NCBI GenBank assembly: GCA_963708715.1
Contig: CAVPSU010000001.1
Span: forward strand, 1,860,001 to 1,924,000
DNA length: 64,000 nucleotides
Direction of reading: 5' to 3'
Source of the DNA: DAIOEK01 sp963708715
Lineage (GTDB): Bacteria; Chloroflexota; Anaerolineae; Anaerolineales; Anaerolineaceae
Under the pieces are notes generated by a model that had not been told where the DNA came from, searched no databases, and was given only the letters and a program-made list of their open reading frames with translations. This document shows, one piece after another, positions 34,082 to 44,195 of this stretch (its first letter is position 1; the number at the start of each line of letters is the position of its first letter). A program made the position numbers and the translations under genes.

Positions 34082-36238
34082 CTAATACCGACCCCGCTTA
34101 GCGTACTCCGGCAGGGTCACATCCTTGCCAACCTTCTCGATCTTCACCGCGCAGATCTTGTACTCGGGGATCTTGGCCTTCGGGTCGATGGCGTCATTCG
34201 TCAGCACATTCGCCGAAGCTTCGGCGAAGAAGAACGGGATAAACACCACTCCTGCTCTGGTCTTTTCTCCCAACTGTACGCGGATAACGATGCTCCCACG
34301 TCGGGAACTCACCTTCACCTCGTCGCCATCTACCACCCCCAACACTTCGGCATCGGTCGGGTTTATTTCCATCAGCGCCTGCGGATAGAGGTTGTCCAGC
34401 TTGGACGAGCGCGTCAGCGTGCCGCCGTGCCAGTGCTCCAGCACCCTTCCGGTGGTGAGGATGAATGGGTACCCGTCATCCGGCATCTCAGCCGAGGGTA
34501 GATATTCCAGGCAATGGAATTTACCCCGTCCGCGCGGAAAGCTTTCAGCGAACAGGAAGGGCGTGCCGGGGTGGTTCTCATCCCATACCGGGACTTGCAA
34601 TCCCCAACCTTCCAGGCGATGGTAGCGGATACCGGCATACTCAGGCATGACCGTGCCCATCTCCTCCATCACCTCGCTGGGATGCTTGTAGTTCCAGTAG
34701 CTGCTGTTTGGGCGCCCCAGACGCTTCTCGATATGTCTGGCAAGGTCGCTAATAATTTGCCAGTCCGGACGGGCATTTCCCGGCGGCTCCACCGCTTTAC
34801 GGACGCGCTGCACCCGCCGGTCAGTATTGGTGAAAGTGCCGTCTTTCTCAGCGAAAGCCGCTGCCGGCAGGATCACATCGGCGTAGGCGTGGGTCTCGTT
34901 GATGAACAGGTCCTGCGCGGCGAAGAATTCCAACTGCTCGAACTGGTGCCGCACATGGGTGGAGTTGGGCTCAGACATGATCGGGTTCTCGCCCATGATG
35001 TACATGGCGCGCACCCCGTCGGGTCCAAAGTTCTTGACGATTTCGGTGTTGGTCAGGCCGCGTTGCCGGTTCAATCCGCCTGGTTCAATATTCCAGGCTT
35101 TTTCGAACTTGAGCGCGCTTGCTTCATCATCCACCGGTTGATAGCCGGGGTAATGCCAGGGCATGGCGCCTGAATCCGACGCACCCTGCACGTTGTTTTG
35201 CCCGCGCAGGGGATTTAGCCCGGTGCCTTCCCGGCCGATCTGACCGGTCAGAAGGGCCAGATTTATGATCGAAAGGGCGTTCTCGGTGCCATGGGTGTGC
35301 TCGGGGATGCCAAGCGCCCAGTAGATGGCGGCGTTCTTCGCGGTGGCGTACATCCGCGCCGCCTGAACGATCAGGTTGCGGTCGACCTTCGAGATCGCCT
35401 CGGCGTACTCCGGGGTGAATTTCTCCATGGACTCAACGAAATCGGCGAAGCCTTCCGTCCGGTCGTCGATGAATTTCTGGTTGTAGAGTTTCTCCTTCAG
35501 GATAACATGTGCCATCGCTGAGAAGACCGGGATGTCGGTGCCGGGTTGCTGTTGTAGCCACAGGGTCGAGAAATTGACCATCTCGATCCTGCGCGGATCG
35601 ATCACGATCAGCTTTGCGCCGTGCTGTTCGATGGCAGCCTTCATCTGTAGTCCGATGATGGGGTGTGTCTCGGTTGTGTTCGAACCGGTGATGATGAATA
35701 TGTCGTTATGGACGACTTCCGCGGCGGTGTTGCTCATGGCCGAGGATCCGACCGCCATTTGCAATGCCACCACCGATCCTGCGTGGCACAAGCGGGTGCA
35801 ATGGTCTATGTGGTTGGAACGGAATAACGAGCGGAACAACTTCTGCAGCAGGTAGTTCTCCTCGTTGGTGGCTTTGGCGCACGAGAACATGGCCATCGCC
35901 CGCGAGCCATCCCGTTGATAGATCGCGCACAACCGGTCTGCTATAAGGTTGAGGGCTTCCTCCCATGAGGCTTCCCGCCAGGCAGACATATCACGCGCGG
36001 GGTGGCGTTTACCGGGCAGTTGGGCTTCCTTGCGGATCAGGGGAACCTGTACCCGTTTGGGGTGATACAGGTAATCGTAACCAAAGCGTCCCTTTACACA
36101 CAGGTTGCCATGATTGGTGGGCGAATCGAACGGGGAGGTGACTTTGAATATGGTGTTGCCTTTAATATGCAATTCCAGGTTACAGCCCACCCCGCAATAC
36201 GGGCAAACGGTTGAGACGATGCGGTCTTCACGGATCAT
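34082..36238 (-). CDS. Formate dehydrogenase catalytic subunit (molybdenum, Cys type)
   Basis: The protein (718 residues) has an N-terminal 4Fe-4S binding set C12, C15, C19 and C47, and a bis-MGD molybdopterin domain. The active-site residue is Cys151 in CTRLCHAGSVVALQ, where selenocysteine occurs in FdhF types. TGSNTTETHP, NPLRGQNNVQGASD and YPFILTTGRVLEHWHGG are typical FdhF/FdsA segments. It oxidises formate to CO2, or may run in reverse. ATG 36238 follows GGAGG and overlaps the ferredoxin-subunit gene by 4 bp. It lacks the NuoG-like N-terminus that is fused in FdsA. Confidence 0.93.
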   Translation of the reverse strand: MIREDRIVSTVCPYCGVGCNLELHIKGNTIFKVTSPFDSPTNHGNLCVKGRFGYDYLYHPKRVQVPLIRKEAQLPGKRHPARDMSAWREASWEEALNLIADRLCAIYQRDGSRAMAMFSCAKATNEENYLLQKLFRSLFRSNHIDHCTRLCHAGSVVALQMAVGSSAMSNTAAEVVHNDIFIITGSNTTETHPIIGLQMKAAIEQHGAKLIVIDPRRIEMVNFSTLWLQQQPGTDIPVFSAMAHVILKEKLYNQKFIDDRTEGFADFVESMEKFTPEYAEAISKVDRNLIVQAARMYATAKNAAIYWALGIPEHTHGTENALSIINLALLTGQIGREGTGLNPLRGQNNVQGASDSGAMPWHYPGYQPVDDEASALKFEKAWNIEPGGLNRQRGLTNTEIVKNFGPDGVRAMYIMGENPIMSEPNSTHVRHQFEQLEFFAAQDLFINETHAYADVILPAAAFAEKDGTFTNTDRRVQRVRKAVEPPGNARPDWQIISDLARHIEKRLGRPNSSYWNYKHPSEVMEEMGTVMPEYAGIRYHRLEGWGLQVPVWDENHPGTPFLFAESFPRGRGKFHCLEYLPSAEMPDDGYPFILTTGRVLEHWHGGTLTRSSKLDNLYPQALMEINPTDAEVLGVVDGDEVKVSSRRGSIVIRVQLGEKTRAGVVFIPFFFAEASANVLTNDAIDPKAKIPEYKICAVKIEKVGKDVTLPEYAKRGRY

Positions 36239-36879
36239 TTGGACACCTCCATCAGCCATTCGCGGCGGGGTTTGAGGGCGTTGGTCGGGCAGACGCCCAC
36301 ACACTGGCCGCAGAATACACAGGTCGTTTCGGTCATGCCTTTGTCATAATAGGTGGTCACCAGGGTATCGAAACCGCGGTTCTTCAGGTTCAATGCGAAG
36401 GTGTACTGGGCGTCCTTTGCGCACACCTGGACACAGCGCCAACACAATATGCATTTGGCGTAGTCCCGGATGTACATCGGGTTATCGTCGAGTACCGGTG
36501 GATTCCGGCGCGTGGCGTCGGGAAATCGATGTTCCCGCGCCCCGTATTCTACCATCATTTTGAGCACGTCCGGTGCTTCGGTGAGATCGATGGATGCAGC
36601 CATCATCTCCAGGATGGTCCGGCGAGCCAGTCGGACACGTTCGGTATCCGTCTTCACCTTCAGCCCTTCGCTTACCTTGGCGATGCAGGCTGGAACCAAT
36701 ACACGCGATCCTTCCACTTCAACCACGCAGATCCGGCACAAGGCGTTGGCGGTGCAGTATTCATGGAAGCATAGGGTTGGTATGACGATCCCCAATTCGA
36801 GCGCGGCATGATAAATGGTTGTGTTCTCTGGTACAGAGACGGTTTCCTCATCGATGAGAAGCTGAATCATTTTGGTCAT
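36235..36879 (-). CDS. HoxU/NuoG-N-like iron-sulfur subunit of formate dehydrogenase
   Basis: The protein (214 residues) has a 2Fe-2S domain (C37, then CTANALCRIC, then PAC), a His-Cys 4Fe-4S-type segment is not complete, and two 4Fe-4S motifs follow: CILCWRCVQVC and CVFCGQCVGVC. It relays electrons between the molybdenum subunit and the NADH-binding subunit. In FdsA-type enzymes this part is fused to the catalytic chain; here it is a separate gene, with ATGA overlaps on both sides. Confidence 0.9.
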   Translation of the reverse strand: MTKMIQLLIDEETVSVPENTTIYHAALELGIVIPTLCFHEYCTANALCRICVVEVEGSRVLVPACIAKVSEGLKVKTDTERVRLARRTILEMMAASIDLTEAPDVLKMMVEYGAREHRFPDATRRNPPVLDDNPMYIRDYAKCILCWRCVQVCAKDAQYTFALNLKNRGFDTLVTTYYDKGMTETTCVFCGQCVGVCPTNALKPRREWLMEVSK

Positions 36880-38606
36880 GCGGCACCGCCTTTCGTCGGG
36901 ATGGGTGCGAACAACAGATCGGGGTTGCGGTGCAATGCGCTGAGGACAGCCATTGAGGCGGTCTGCCCCAGCCCGCAGATGGAGGCGTCGGTCATAGTCT
37001 GGCCGACCTCCTCCAGTCGTTGCAGGTCATCTGGCAAGGCGCTACCACGCATCATCCGCTCGAGGATCTCCACCTGGCGCTGGGTTCCCAACTGGCAGGG
37101 GAAACACTTGCCGCAGGATTCCTCGGCGAAGAAATGAGCCAGCCGCAGGATCACGGTTCGCAGGTCACGGGACTCGTCGAAGACGGTGATCACACCCGCT
37201 CCCAGCGGGATGCCCGCGGTTCGCATATCTTCGAAGCTTAGGCGCACATCAAGGTGTTCCGGTCCGGCAAAAGCGCCGGCTGCTCCACCAACCAGGGCTC
37301 CCTGGAATGTTTTTCCCTTGCGGACGCCGCCAGCCAGTTCCATCAAGAGGTGGCGCATGGTCACCCCGAAGGGAACTTCGTACAATCCAGGGCGATTCAC
37401 ATCCCCGGAAACGCAGAACAACTTGGTTCCGCTGGATTTTTCGGTTCCGGCCGCCTTATATTTTTCGGCTCCCAGCTTCAGGATTTCGGGGATATTTGAG
37501 AGAGTCTCAACATTGTTGATGACGGTTGGTTTGCCGAACAATCCGTGGGTGGTGGGGAATGGCGGCTTGACCCGCGGCATTCCCCTGTTGCCCTCGATCG
37601 ACTCGAACAGGGCGGTCTCTTCTCCGCAGATATAGGCGCCCGCCCCCTGTCTCAATTCCAAGTCGAAGGAAAAGCTGGTCCCCAGAATGTTTTGACCGAG
37701 GATATGCTGGGCGCGGGCTTCTGTGCACGCTTTTTCCATTATCTCGAATGGTTCGGTGTATTCACCGCGGATGTACATATAGCCTTTATGCGCCTGGATG
37801 GCATACCCGGCAATGAGTATTCCTTCGATGACCCGGTGGGGATCATCTTCCATGATTACCCGATCCTTGAAGGTGCCAGGTTCGGCTTCATCAGCGTTGC
37901 AGATCACATAACGGGTTGCCTCGGTTGTGGCTGCCGCGCCTTCCCATTTCAGTCCGGTTGGGAACGCCGCGCCGCCCCTGCCTACCAGACCGGAGGTTTT
38001 CACTTCTGCAATCACATCGGCGGGCTGCTTCTGAAGCGCATTCTCCAGTCCGGCGTATCCCCCGGACGCACGATAAGCGGCCAGCCAGGTGGTCTTACCC
38101 TTGCCGCAATTGCGGGTAAGGACTGCCACATCTCCACCGACCAGGGTTTGGTGTTTGCGGCTGGTATTGGCGACCATTTCGCGCCAGCCGAGTTTGCGGA
38201 CCTTCTTGTGCACATCACCTTCGATCATGACGGATGGAGCTATATCACACAAACCCAGGCAGGGAGCCCGTTCCAGAGTGATCGAACCATCACCTTTATC
38301 CTGCAGGGATTCGCGCATCAGTTTGAAATAGCCATCCGATCCTGCCATGGCGCACACCGGGTCATTGCAGACATGAACGACCGCTTCTGAGACGGGTTTG
38401 TCATGGAAGTGGGAGTAGAAACTGATCACCCCGTACACATCCACCAGAGGTATACGGAGATTGTGGGCTATTGCTTCGGCAGCATACTCAGGAATGTATC
38501 CATACATTTCCTGGGTGGCGTGCAGGACAGGGAGCAGCGCAGTCCTGCCAGCAGTGGCATATCTGTTGAGCACTGGCTGCAGGTTTTCGAGAGTCTGATT
38601 CGGCAT
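36876..38606 (-). CDS. NuoE-NuoF fusion, NADH-binding subunit of formate dehydrogenase
   Basis: The protein (576 residues) joins a NuoE-like 2Fe-2S thioredoxin fold (about 1-150; C residues in CNDPVCAM and CLGLC) to a NuoF-like part. The latter has the NADH/FMN-binding GLVGRGGAAFPTGLKW and ICNADEAEPGTFKDR, GAGAYICGEETAL, and the C-terminal 4Fe-4S ESCGKCFPCQ. The extra ferredoxin domain seen in some bifurcating enzymes is missing. The complex therefore probably couples formate to NAD+. ATG 38606 follows GAGGAG. Confidence 0.93.
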   Translation of the reverse strand: MPNQTLENLQPVLNRYATAGRTALLPVLHATQEMYGYIPEYAAEAIAHNLRIPLVDVYGVISFYSHFHDKPVSEAVVHVCNDPVCAMAGSDGYFKLMRESLQDKGDGSITLERAPCLGLCDIAPSVMIEGDVHKKVRKLGWREMVANTSRKHQTLVGGDVAVLTRNCGKGKTTWLAAYRASGGYAGLENALQKQPADVIAEVKTSGLVGRGGAAFPTGLKWEGAAATTEATRYVICNADEAEPGTFKDRVIMEDDPHRVIEGILIAGYAIQAHKGYMYIRGEYTEPFEIMEKACTEARAQHILGQNILGTSFSFDLELRQGAGAYICGEETALFESIEGNRGMPRVKPPFPTTHGLFGKPTVINNVETLSNIPEILKLGAEKYKAAGTEKSSGTKLFCVSGDVNRPGLYEVPFGVTMRHLLMELAGGVRKGKTFQGALVGGAAGAFAGPEHLDVRLSFEDMRTAGIPLGAGVITVFDESRDLRTVILRLAHFFAEESCGKCFPCQLGTQRQVEILERMMRGSALPDDLQRLEEVGQTMTDASICGLGQTASMAVLSALHRNPDLLFAPIPTKGGAA

Positions 38607-38677
38607 ACACACTCCTCTTGGATTGATTCACAGAAATATGTAGTAAATGGATAAATTTTGGACTAATATAAGATACT

Positions 38678-39265
38678 ATGATTTCCATTGGGATACAAGC
38701 GGGAGGCAGGTCAACTCGAATGGGGCAGGATAAATCCCTGCTGCCGTTTCAGGGAAAATTGTTGGTGGAGTGGACAGCCAGCCGGGTCGCTCACCTGTCC
38801 GACGATCTCTTCGTGATCGCCAATAACTCTGCGCTGTCAGCTAGATTGGTGTACCCTGTTTACCCTGATCTGGTGCAAGGGCGTGGTCCACTGGGCGGAT
38901 TGCAGGCAGCGCTGATGTATGCGAAGCATGAGTTTGTCGCGGTGATCGCCTGTGATATGCCATTTGCCGATCCGGCTTTGTTGGCGGAAGAAGCTCGTCT
39001 GTTGGATGTAATGGGTGTGGATGTGGTGATCCCGGAAGTAGGCGGATTGCTCGAGCCGCTCCATGCGGTTTATCGGAAAAGCACCTGCCTGCCTGCTATT
39101 GAGTCTGGTCTGGTTTCGGGAATGAGTCGCTTGATTGAATGGCATCCCCAGGTTAAGGTGTATGCCATGAACGAAAAAGACATTCAAGTTTTTGATCCAC
39201 GTGGGATCGCCTTTTATAACATCAACACCCCTGAAGATTTACGAAAAGCCGAAACAATGATCTGA
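38678..39265 (+). CDS. mobA: Molybdenum cofactor guanylyltransferase MobA
   Basis: The protein (195 residues) starts with the nucleotidyltransferase motif IQAGGRSTRMGQDKSLLPF (LxGGxSxRMGxDK) and has ACDMPFADPALL with the metal-binding Asp. It adds GMP to molybdopterin, which forms the bis-MGD cofactor needed by the adjacent formate dehydrogenase. It is divergent from the NuoEF fusion gene across 71 bp. Confidence 0.92.
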   Translation: MISIGIQAGGRSTRMGQDKSLLPFQGKLLVEWTASRVAHLSDDLFVIANNSALSARLVYPVYPDLVQGRGPLGGLQAALMYAKHEFVAVIACDMPFADPALLAEEARLLDVMGVDVVIPEVGGLLEPLHAVYRKSTCLPAIESGLVSGMSRLIEWHPQVKVYAMNEKDIQVFDPRGIAFYNINTPEDLRKAETMI

Positions 39266-39297
39266 GCCTGTCTGCATGTCTCCCCTCTGATCAATAG

Positions 39298-40083
39298 TTA
39301 CGGACTCACATTCTCTGAAAAGGTATAAATCTTCAGGCGATCATATTCCGCGTAACCGATCAGAGTTATTCCCAACTCTTGCGCCAGTTCGATGGAGGCT
39401 GACGTGGGTGAAGTGCGGCTAATGACAAAAGCTGCCCGCATCATGGCAGATTTCTGCATCATTTCAAGACTGACCCTGCCGGTTGTGACAATGACGGGGG
39501 AGGTACATTCCCGTTCCTGCAAAACCAACCACCCGGCAAGTTTGTCCATGGTATTATGCCGTCCAATATCTTCTGCGCTGAATTGGTAGGATGTCCGGGA
39601 GAACAAAGCGGAGGCATGAACACCACCGCTGATTTTATACAGCTTCTGTTCCTGGTAAAAGCGGGTCAGAATTTGATTGATCTCTGCAAGGGTAAGGGAA
39701 AACCGGTCAGATTTGGTCAGCGGGGTCAGTGGCAAGTCTGGTACGGAGACACCGCCACTGCATCCAGAATTCTTTTGCCACAGGCGTGGCTTTTCGACCT
39801 GATGGGTAAGCCAGACATCGACTATGTTTCCATTTTCACAAAGCTTGAGAGATACGATCTCTTTTCTAGTTTTGATTGCCTGTGAATTGAACAGAAATCC
39901 CACAGAAAGCTCATCCACATACTCTGGGGTACAAAGGAAGTTAAACCATTCCTCGCCGTTAACGGTTAGGGTGACACTGGCTTCTTTGACGATCTTCTCA
40001 TCCAAAGATGATTTGACGCCGCCCTGGTATGAGACCGTTGACCTGGTTTGAATCGTTGCTGGATAGATTTTTTCTGCTGCCAA
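39298..40083 (-). CDS. fdhD: Formate dehydrogenase accessory sulfurtransferase FdhD
   Basis: The protein (261 residues) shows typical FdhD blocks: TLTVNGEEWFNFLCTPEYVDELSVGFL, GGVHASALF, AEDIGRHNTMDKLAGW and TTGRVSLEMMQKSAMM. FdhD hands sulfur from a cysteine desulfurase to the molybdenum centre. The reactive loop reads NSGCSGG, with one Cys, where E. coli FdhD has two (CxxC); some bacterial FdhDs also have one. It is convergent with mobA. Confidence 0.95.
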   Translation of the reverse strand: MAAEKIYPATIQTRSTVSYQGGVKSSLDEKIVKEASVTLTVNGEEWFNFLCTPEYVDELSVGFLFNSQAIKTRKEIVSLKLCENGNIVDVWLTHQVEKPRLWQKNSGCSGGVSVPDLPLTPLTKSDRFSLTLAEINQILTRFYQEQKLYKISGGVHASALFSRTSYQFSAEDIGRHNTMDKLAGWLVLQERECTSPVIVTTGRVSLEMMQKSAMMRAAFVISRTSPTSASIELAQELGITLIGYAEYDRLKIYTFSENVSP

Positions 40084-40287
40084 AATGAATTCCTTTAAGT
40101 TGGTTTCCTTATTATCTTACATCATCTGGTATTGGTAAGTGTCATGCTGGCGAAGGTGAGATTGTACATTAAATTCGACGAGATTCGTTTATATCGAATA
40201 AATGTACATGGAGATGGATATTCTCCAAATTTGCCATTTATGCTTGGAATTAACCGTTCTTTGCATCCCTATCGGTCGGGTAAAAAC

Positions 40288-41769
40288 ATGGATCTACCGC
40301 TCATAATAATTGGTAGTGGTGTCGCTGGGCTGACGGCAGGATGCTATACGCGGATGAATGGGTACGACACCACCATTCTTGAAATGACTGATACAACCGG
40401 TGGACTCTGCACCTCCTGGAAACGAAAGGGATATCTGTTCGATGGGAGCGCTGCCGGTCTTGCAGGTGCTGCACCCGGCAATCCTCTTTACCAGTTATGG
40501 GAAGATATCGGGGTGGCAAAGTGCTGTACTCTCCATTTTGGCGGAAATTTCGACCCTATCCACCTGCCTGACGGCAAGGTGGTGACCGTATATTCGAATA
40601 TTGACCGGTTGGAAAGACATCTGTTGGATCTGTTCCCTGAGGATGACAGACGCGATTCGATCGGTATTACACCTCGATATCCCATTTTCAGATGCGTGCG
40701 GCTGGGAAGCGGTAAAGGCTGGCATCACCACTTTCATAACCACTCTACCCAGTCTGCCAGGGATCATTAAATACGGCTCAATTACCATTCGCCAGTTCGC
40801 AGAAAAATTCCACAATCCTAACTTGAAGCTGGCTTTCCATAATTTTGTCCATTTTGGCGGACTGGATGTGCTGGTGCTGACCATTTTTCTCCCTCTGGCG
40901 TATGCCCATCGCGGCAGGGAGGGTATTCCGAAAAAGGGTTGGTTGGACTTTTCAAGGTCAATAGAACGGCGATTCCATGAATTGGGCGGTTCGATCGAAT
41001 ATCGATAGAAAGTGGAACATCTGATCGTCGAGCACGACATGGTAAAAGGGATAGTATTGGAGGATGGATCTCAGATGTTCGGTGACCACGTCCTCTCTTA
41101 ATGAATGGGCGATTTACACATCCCAATTTGTTGGGCGAAGATCTGGGCTAAGTGAATCGGGCATTTAGGTTGAAAATTTATCCGATCAGCTGGTACAGGT
41201 AAATCTGGGCGTAAGGGAAGATTTTTCATCCGAAGCCGGATCGGTGACCTATATCGTTCCGAATGGACCAATGGCTGGTGGAAAGATACAACAAAGAGTA
41301 ACCATCCACAATAAGTATTCCGATTCTGAGGCGGCTCCAGCCGGCAAAAGTGCTCTTACGGCCTTTCTGGATTCAGATTACAACTGGTGGAAAGCTGTGG
41401 CAATGGACGTCGAACGATACCGGCATGAGAAAGAGTGCTGTGTGGAGGTTGTTCTTCAGGCAATTGAGCAGGGACGCCTGGGGATTCGGGGAAAAATTGA
41501 GGTAGTAGATGTCTCCACTCCCGTCACCCGCGAACGATATACCGGCAATTGGATGGGTGCCATGCAGGCAAGAAGACCTAATTCCAGTATGATCAAGTCA
41601 TTATTACAGGCGAGTCCTATATACTTCATCTGCGATTGCAGGTTTCGATATGGCAGGTCAGTGGGTAGAAGCCGAGGGCGGAAATACAACTGCTGTCCAA
41701 TCCAGCCGCAAAGCGATCCAGGCTATGTGTAAGAAAGATGGTAAATTATTTCATTCGCCCAAAGCCTGA
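40288..41769 (+). pseudogene. Decayed carotenoid/phytoene-desaturase-like FAD oxidoreductase
   Basis: The pieces align end to end with the NAD(P)/FAD phytoene-desaturase-like family. The N-terminal FAD motif IIGSGVAGLTAGCYTRMNGYDTTILE is intact, and the family's C-terminal MAGQWVEAEGG-type block is found near 41650. Between them the frame changes at least four times (near 40650, 41100, 41180 and 41620), an in-frame TAG occurs at 41006, and more stops follow at about 41099. The gene cannot make a functional protein. ATG 40288 is the likely original start. The upstream 40084-40287 holds nothing clear. Confidence 0.85.
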
Positions 41770-41811
41770 GCAGGTTTGCTTGCTAAAAAATCAGTTGATG
41801 GAGTAGGTAAC

Positions 41812-42711
41812 CTATTTAGGTCGATTACCATTGGTTAGCGGGCTACCCAATTCAGCCTGCGGACGGGAAAATTTTACAGTCAGCAGAACTGCAGTCAGAA
41901 TAAATCCTCCTCCCAAAAGCATATATGATTGAATTGGTTCACTCAATATCACAGCAGCCAGTACGACCGTAACCACCGGTTCAAGGGTGGATAGCAGGGA
42001 TGCATCAGTTGGTCCGATGATCTTCATACCGCCCAGGAAAGTTGCGACTGGGATAATCGTAGCGATAACGACCAAGCCAGCCATTACCAGCCATCCGGTG
42101 CTTGACTGTGGCCACTGAGGACCACGAAGGGAAGTCAACCCGCCATACACCAGAGCAGCCGATGCAAATATGATGGTGGAAGATTGAATGGCTGTAACTT
42201 TCTGCATAACCCCTGTACCGACGATGATATAAACCGCATAGATCACGGCAGCCGAAATGGCGAGCAGAATTCCGGGAAGTTGTCCACCCTGTGGATTGGC
42301 GGTTAAGGCAGCCCCAATAGTAGCCAATACCAATGCGAACAATTTTAAACGACTTAACTTTGCCTTCAGGAAGATGATGGAGAGAACAGTCACAAACATC
42401 GGGTAAAGATAGAGGAGGAGGGCTACCAGACCGGTAGAAGCATATTGGATGGCGCTCAGATAGCAAAAGGATTGACCTACATATCCCAGCCCGCCCATAC
42501 CGATCAACTGCAGCATGGTTCTCCCACGGGGGAAAGGTATCCTTCGGATCACCATCCAGCCAAGCATGAGGATGGCGGCAGTGGTAAAACGCAAAAACAT
42601 CATCGTGGTCACGTCCAAACCGTCGGCATAGGCAAAGCGACCAAAGATAGGTAAGGCTCCAAATGCAGCCGCCGAGATCACGATCAATCCAATACCCAAT
42701 ACACGGTTCAT
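41812..42711 (-). CDS. EamA/DMT-superfamily transporter
   Basis: The protein (299 residues) has ten predicted transmembrane helices in two EamA repeats, with features such as GLVALLLYLYPMFVTVLSI and DASLLSTLEPVVTVVLAAVIL. It is probably a metabolite exporter. The start at ATG 42711 lacks a strong ribosome site, so a later start is possible. It stands alone. Confidence 0.93.
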   Translation of the reverse strand: MNRVLGIGLIVISAAAFGALPIFGRFAYADGLDVTTMMFLRFTTAAILMLGWMVIRRIPFPRGRTMLQLIGMGGLGYVGQSFCYLSAIQYASTGLVALLLYLYPMFVTVLSIIFLKAKLSRLKLFALVLATIGAALTANPQGGQLPGILLAISAAVIYAVYIIVGTGVMQKVTAIQSSTIIFASAALVYGGLTSLRGPQWPQSSTGWLVMAGLVVIATIIPVATFLGGMKIIGPTDASLLSTLEPVVTVVLAAVILSEPIQSYMLLGGGFILTAVLLTVKFSRPQAELGSPLTNGNRPK

Positions 42712-42866
42712 ACGAAATATTGTACAGGAAATTGCCGCGAGCCTGGATCTTGACTTACGTTGGATTCATTCAATTGGTCTGGCTATCCCATGTTTTGCAT
42801 GTATTCGGGTCTATTGGAAGATGCCAATTTCTGATCAAACCCGGTTTATAATACTCATCCAATCCG

Positions 42867-44195
42867 ATGAATTCTCTCCTGCTGCATTTTGATCAAGCAA
42901 GACTTGGTAAGTTTCATCTGACCCTCATGTTGATTGCCGGCTCCTGTTGGATATGGGCCGCCTATGGGGTGACGATCGTCGGGTTCATGCTGCCAGCTTT
43001 GCAAGCTGAATGGAACGTTTCCTCCTCTGCTTTGGGTATCCTGGCTGGGATCAGTATGTTCGGGATGCTGGTAGGGGCAGTGATCGGTGGGACTATGTCC
43101 GACCGTTTTGGTCGACGACGCATGTTGACCTGGATCATGTTGTATCTTGGAGCGATGTTCATTCTCTCCTCAGTAGCGGCAAATTATACAATTCTGCTTG
43201 TAGTACGCTTCCTAACAGGAATGGGATTGGGTGCCATTTTACCCACTTCCGGAACCCTTGTCGCCGAATTCAGTCCGGTTAAGTATCGCGGTACGATGGT
43301 GGTCTTGATGAATGGCTTCTGGGGTTTGGGAGGAACTCTGGCAGCGGTCGTCGGCTATTACCTGGTCTTGCATTACGGATGGCGACCGGCGATGTTATTT
43401 GGTGGTCTGGCAGGTATTGCGAGCCCATTAATTCATTATCTTTTGCCCGAATCTCTTCGATATCTCCTTGGGAGAGGAAGGATGGAGGAAGCGTACCTTG
43501 AAGCAGCTCGGACCGGAGTGGAGATCCCGATATTAACTTCCATCCCATGGAATAATGAAAAGATCGATCCCCAAAAGCCGGTGATCAAAGGGAGTGGAAT
43601 TTGGTCTAAAAATATTGCCCGCATCACTGCAACTCTGTGGATTCTTTGGATAGCTTTGAATTTTCTTTATCAGGGAGTGTTCATTTGGCTGCCGACCTTG
43701 TTGGCAGGTGCTGAAAACTCTTTCAGCCGATCCTTTTTATTAACATTATTTATAAGCCTGGGACAAATTCCGGGTACGCTCTTGGTCGCCTACCTGGCAG
43801 ACCGGACCAACCGACGCAACCTGATGATATTCTCGCTGGGATTATTAGGCACATGCACAGTTATATTCAGTATTCTCTCTACGAGTTCATGGGTCTTGCC
43901 TGTTGGATTCATGCTCATGGTTTTCAATGGAATGGCCTGGGGTCTGGCTCATCCTTTCTCTTCTGAGTTATATCCCACATCGATGCGGGGAACAGCCACC
44001 GGTTGGGCAACCGGGATCGGTCGCATGGGTGGTGTCGTGGCTCCATTAATTATTGGTTGGGTCATTCAGGCTGGGGGCGGAATGATGATCACGTTTTCGA
44101 TTCTTGCTGCCGCACCGGCAGTAGCCATTGTAGCCTTGTCTGGCTTAAGACTGGAAACGACCGGTCATTCCCTTGAAGAGATCAGCGGGGAATAG
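42867..44195 (+). CDS. MFS transporter (aromatic acid/sugar-porter-like)
   Basis: The protein (442 residues) has 12 transmembrane helices and clear MFS motifs: GTMSDRFGRRRML (motif A), PESLRYLLGRGRMEEA and ADRTNRRNLMIF. This pattern fits the SP/AAHS group. The substrate is not known. The 3' end overlaps the convergent sulfatase-fold gene by 31 bp. Confidence 0.93.
   Translation: MNSLLLHFDQARLGKFHLTLMLIAGSCWIWAAYGVTIVGFMLPALQAEWNVSSSALGILAGISMFGMLVGAVIGGTMSDRFGRRRMLTWIMLYLGAMFILSSVAANYTILLVVRFLTGMGLGAILPTSGTLVAEFSPVKYRGTMVVLMNGFWGLGGTLAAVVGYYLVLHYGWRPAMLFGGLAGIASPLIHYLLPESLRYLLGRGRMEEAYLEAARTGVEIPILTSIPWNNEKIDPQKPVIKGSGIWSKNIARITATLWILWIALNFLYQGVFIWLPTLLAGAENSFSRSFLLTLFISLGQIPGTLLVAYLADRTNRRNLMIFSLGLLGTCTVIFSILSTSSWVLPVGFMLMVFNGMAWGLAHPFSSELYPTSMRGTATGWATGIGRMGGVVAPLIIGWVIQAGGGMMITFSILAAAPAVAIVALSGLRLETTGHSLEEISGE

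Noticed and set aside
40132..40287. N-terminal extension of the FAD oxidoreductase
   Set aside because: The FAD-binding motif begins right after ATG 40288. The preceding 52 codons match no family feature.
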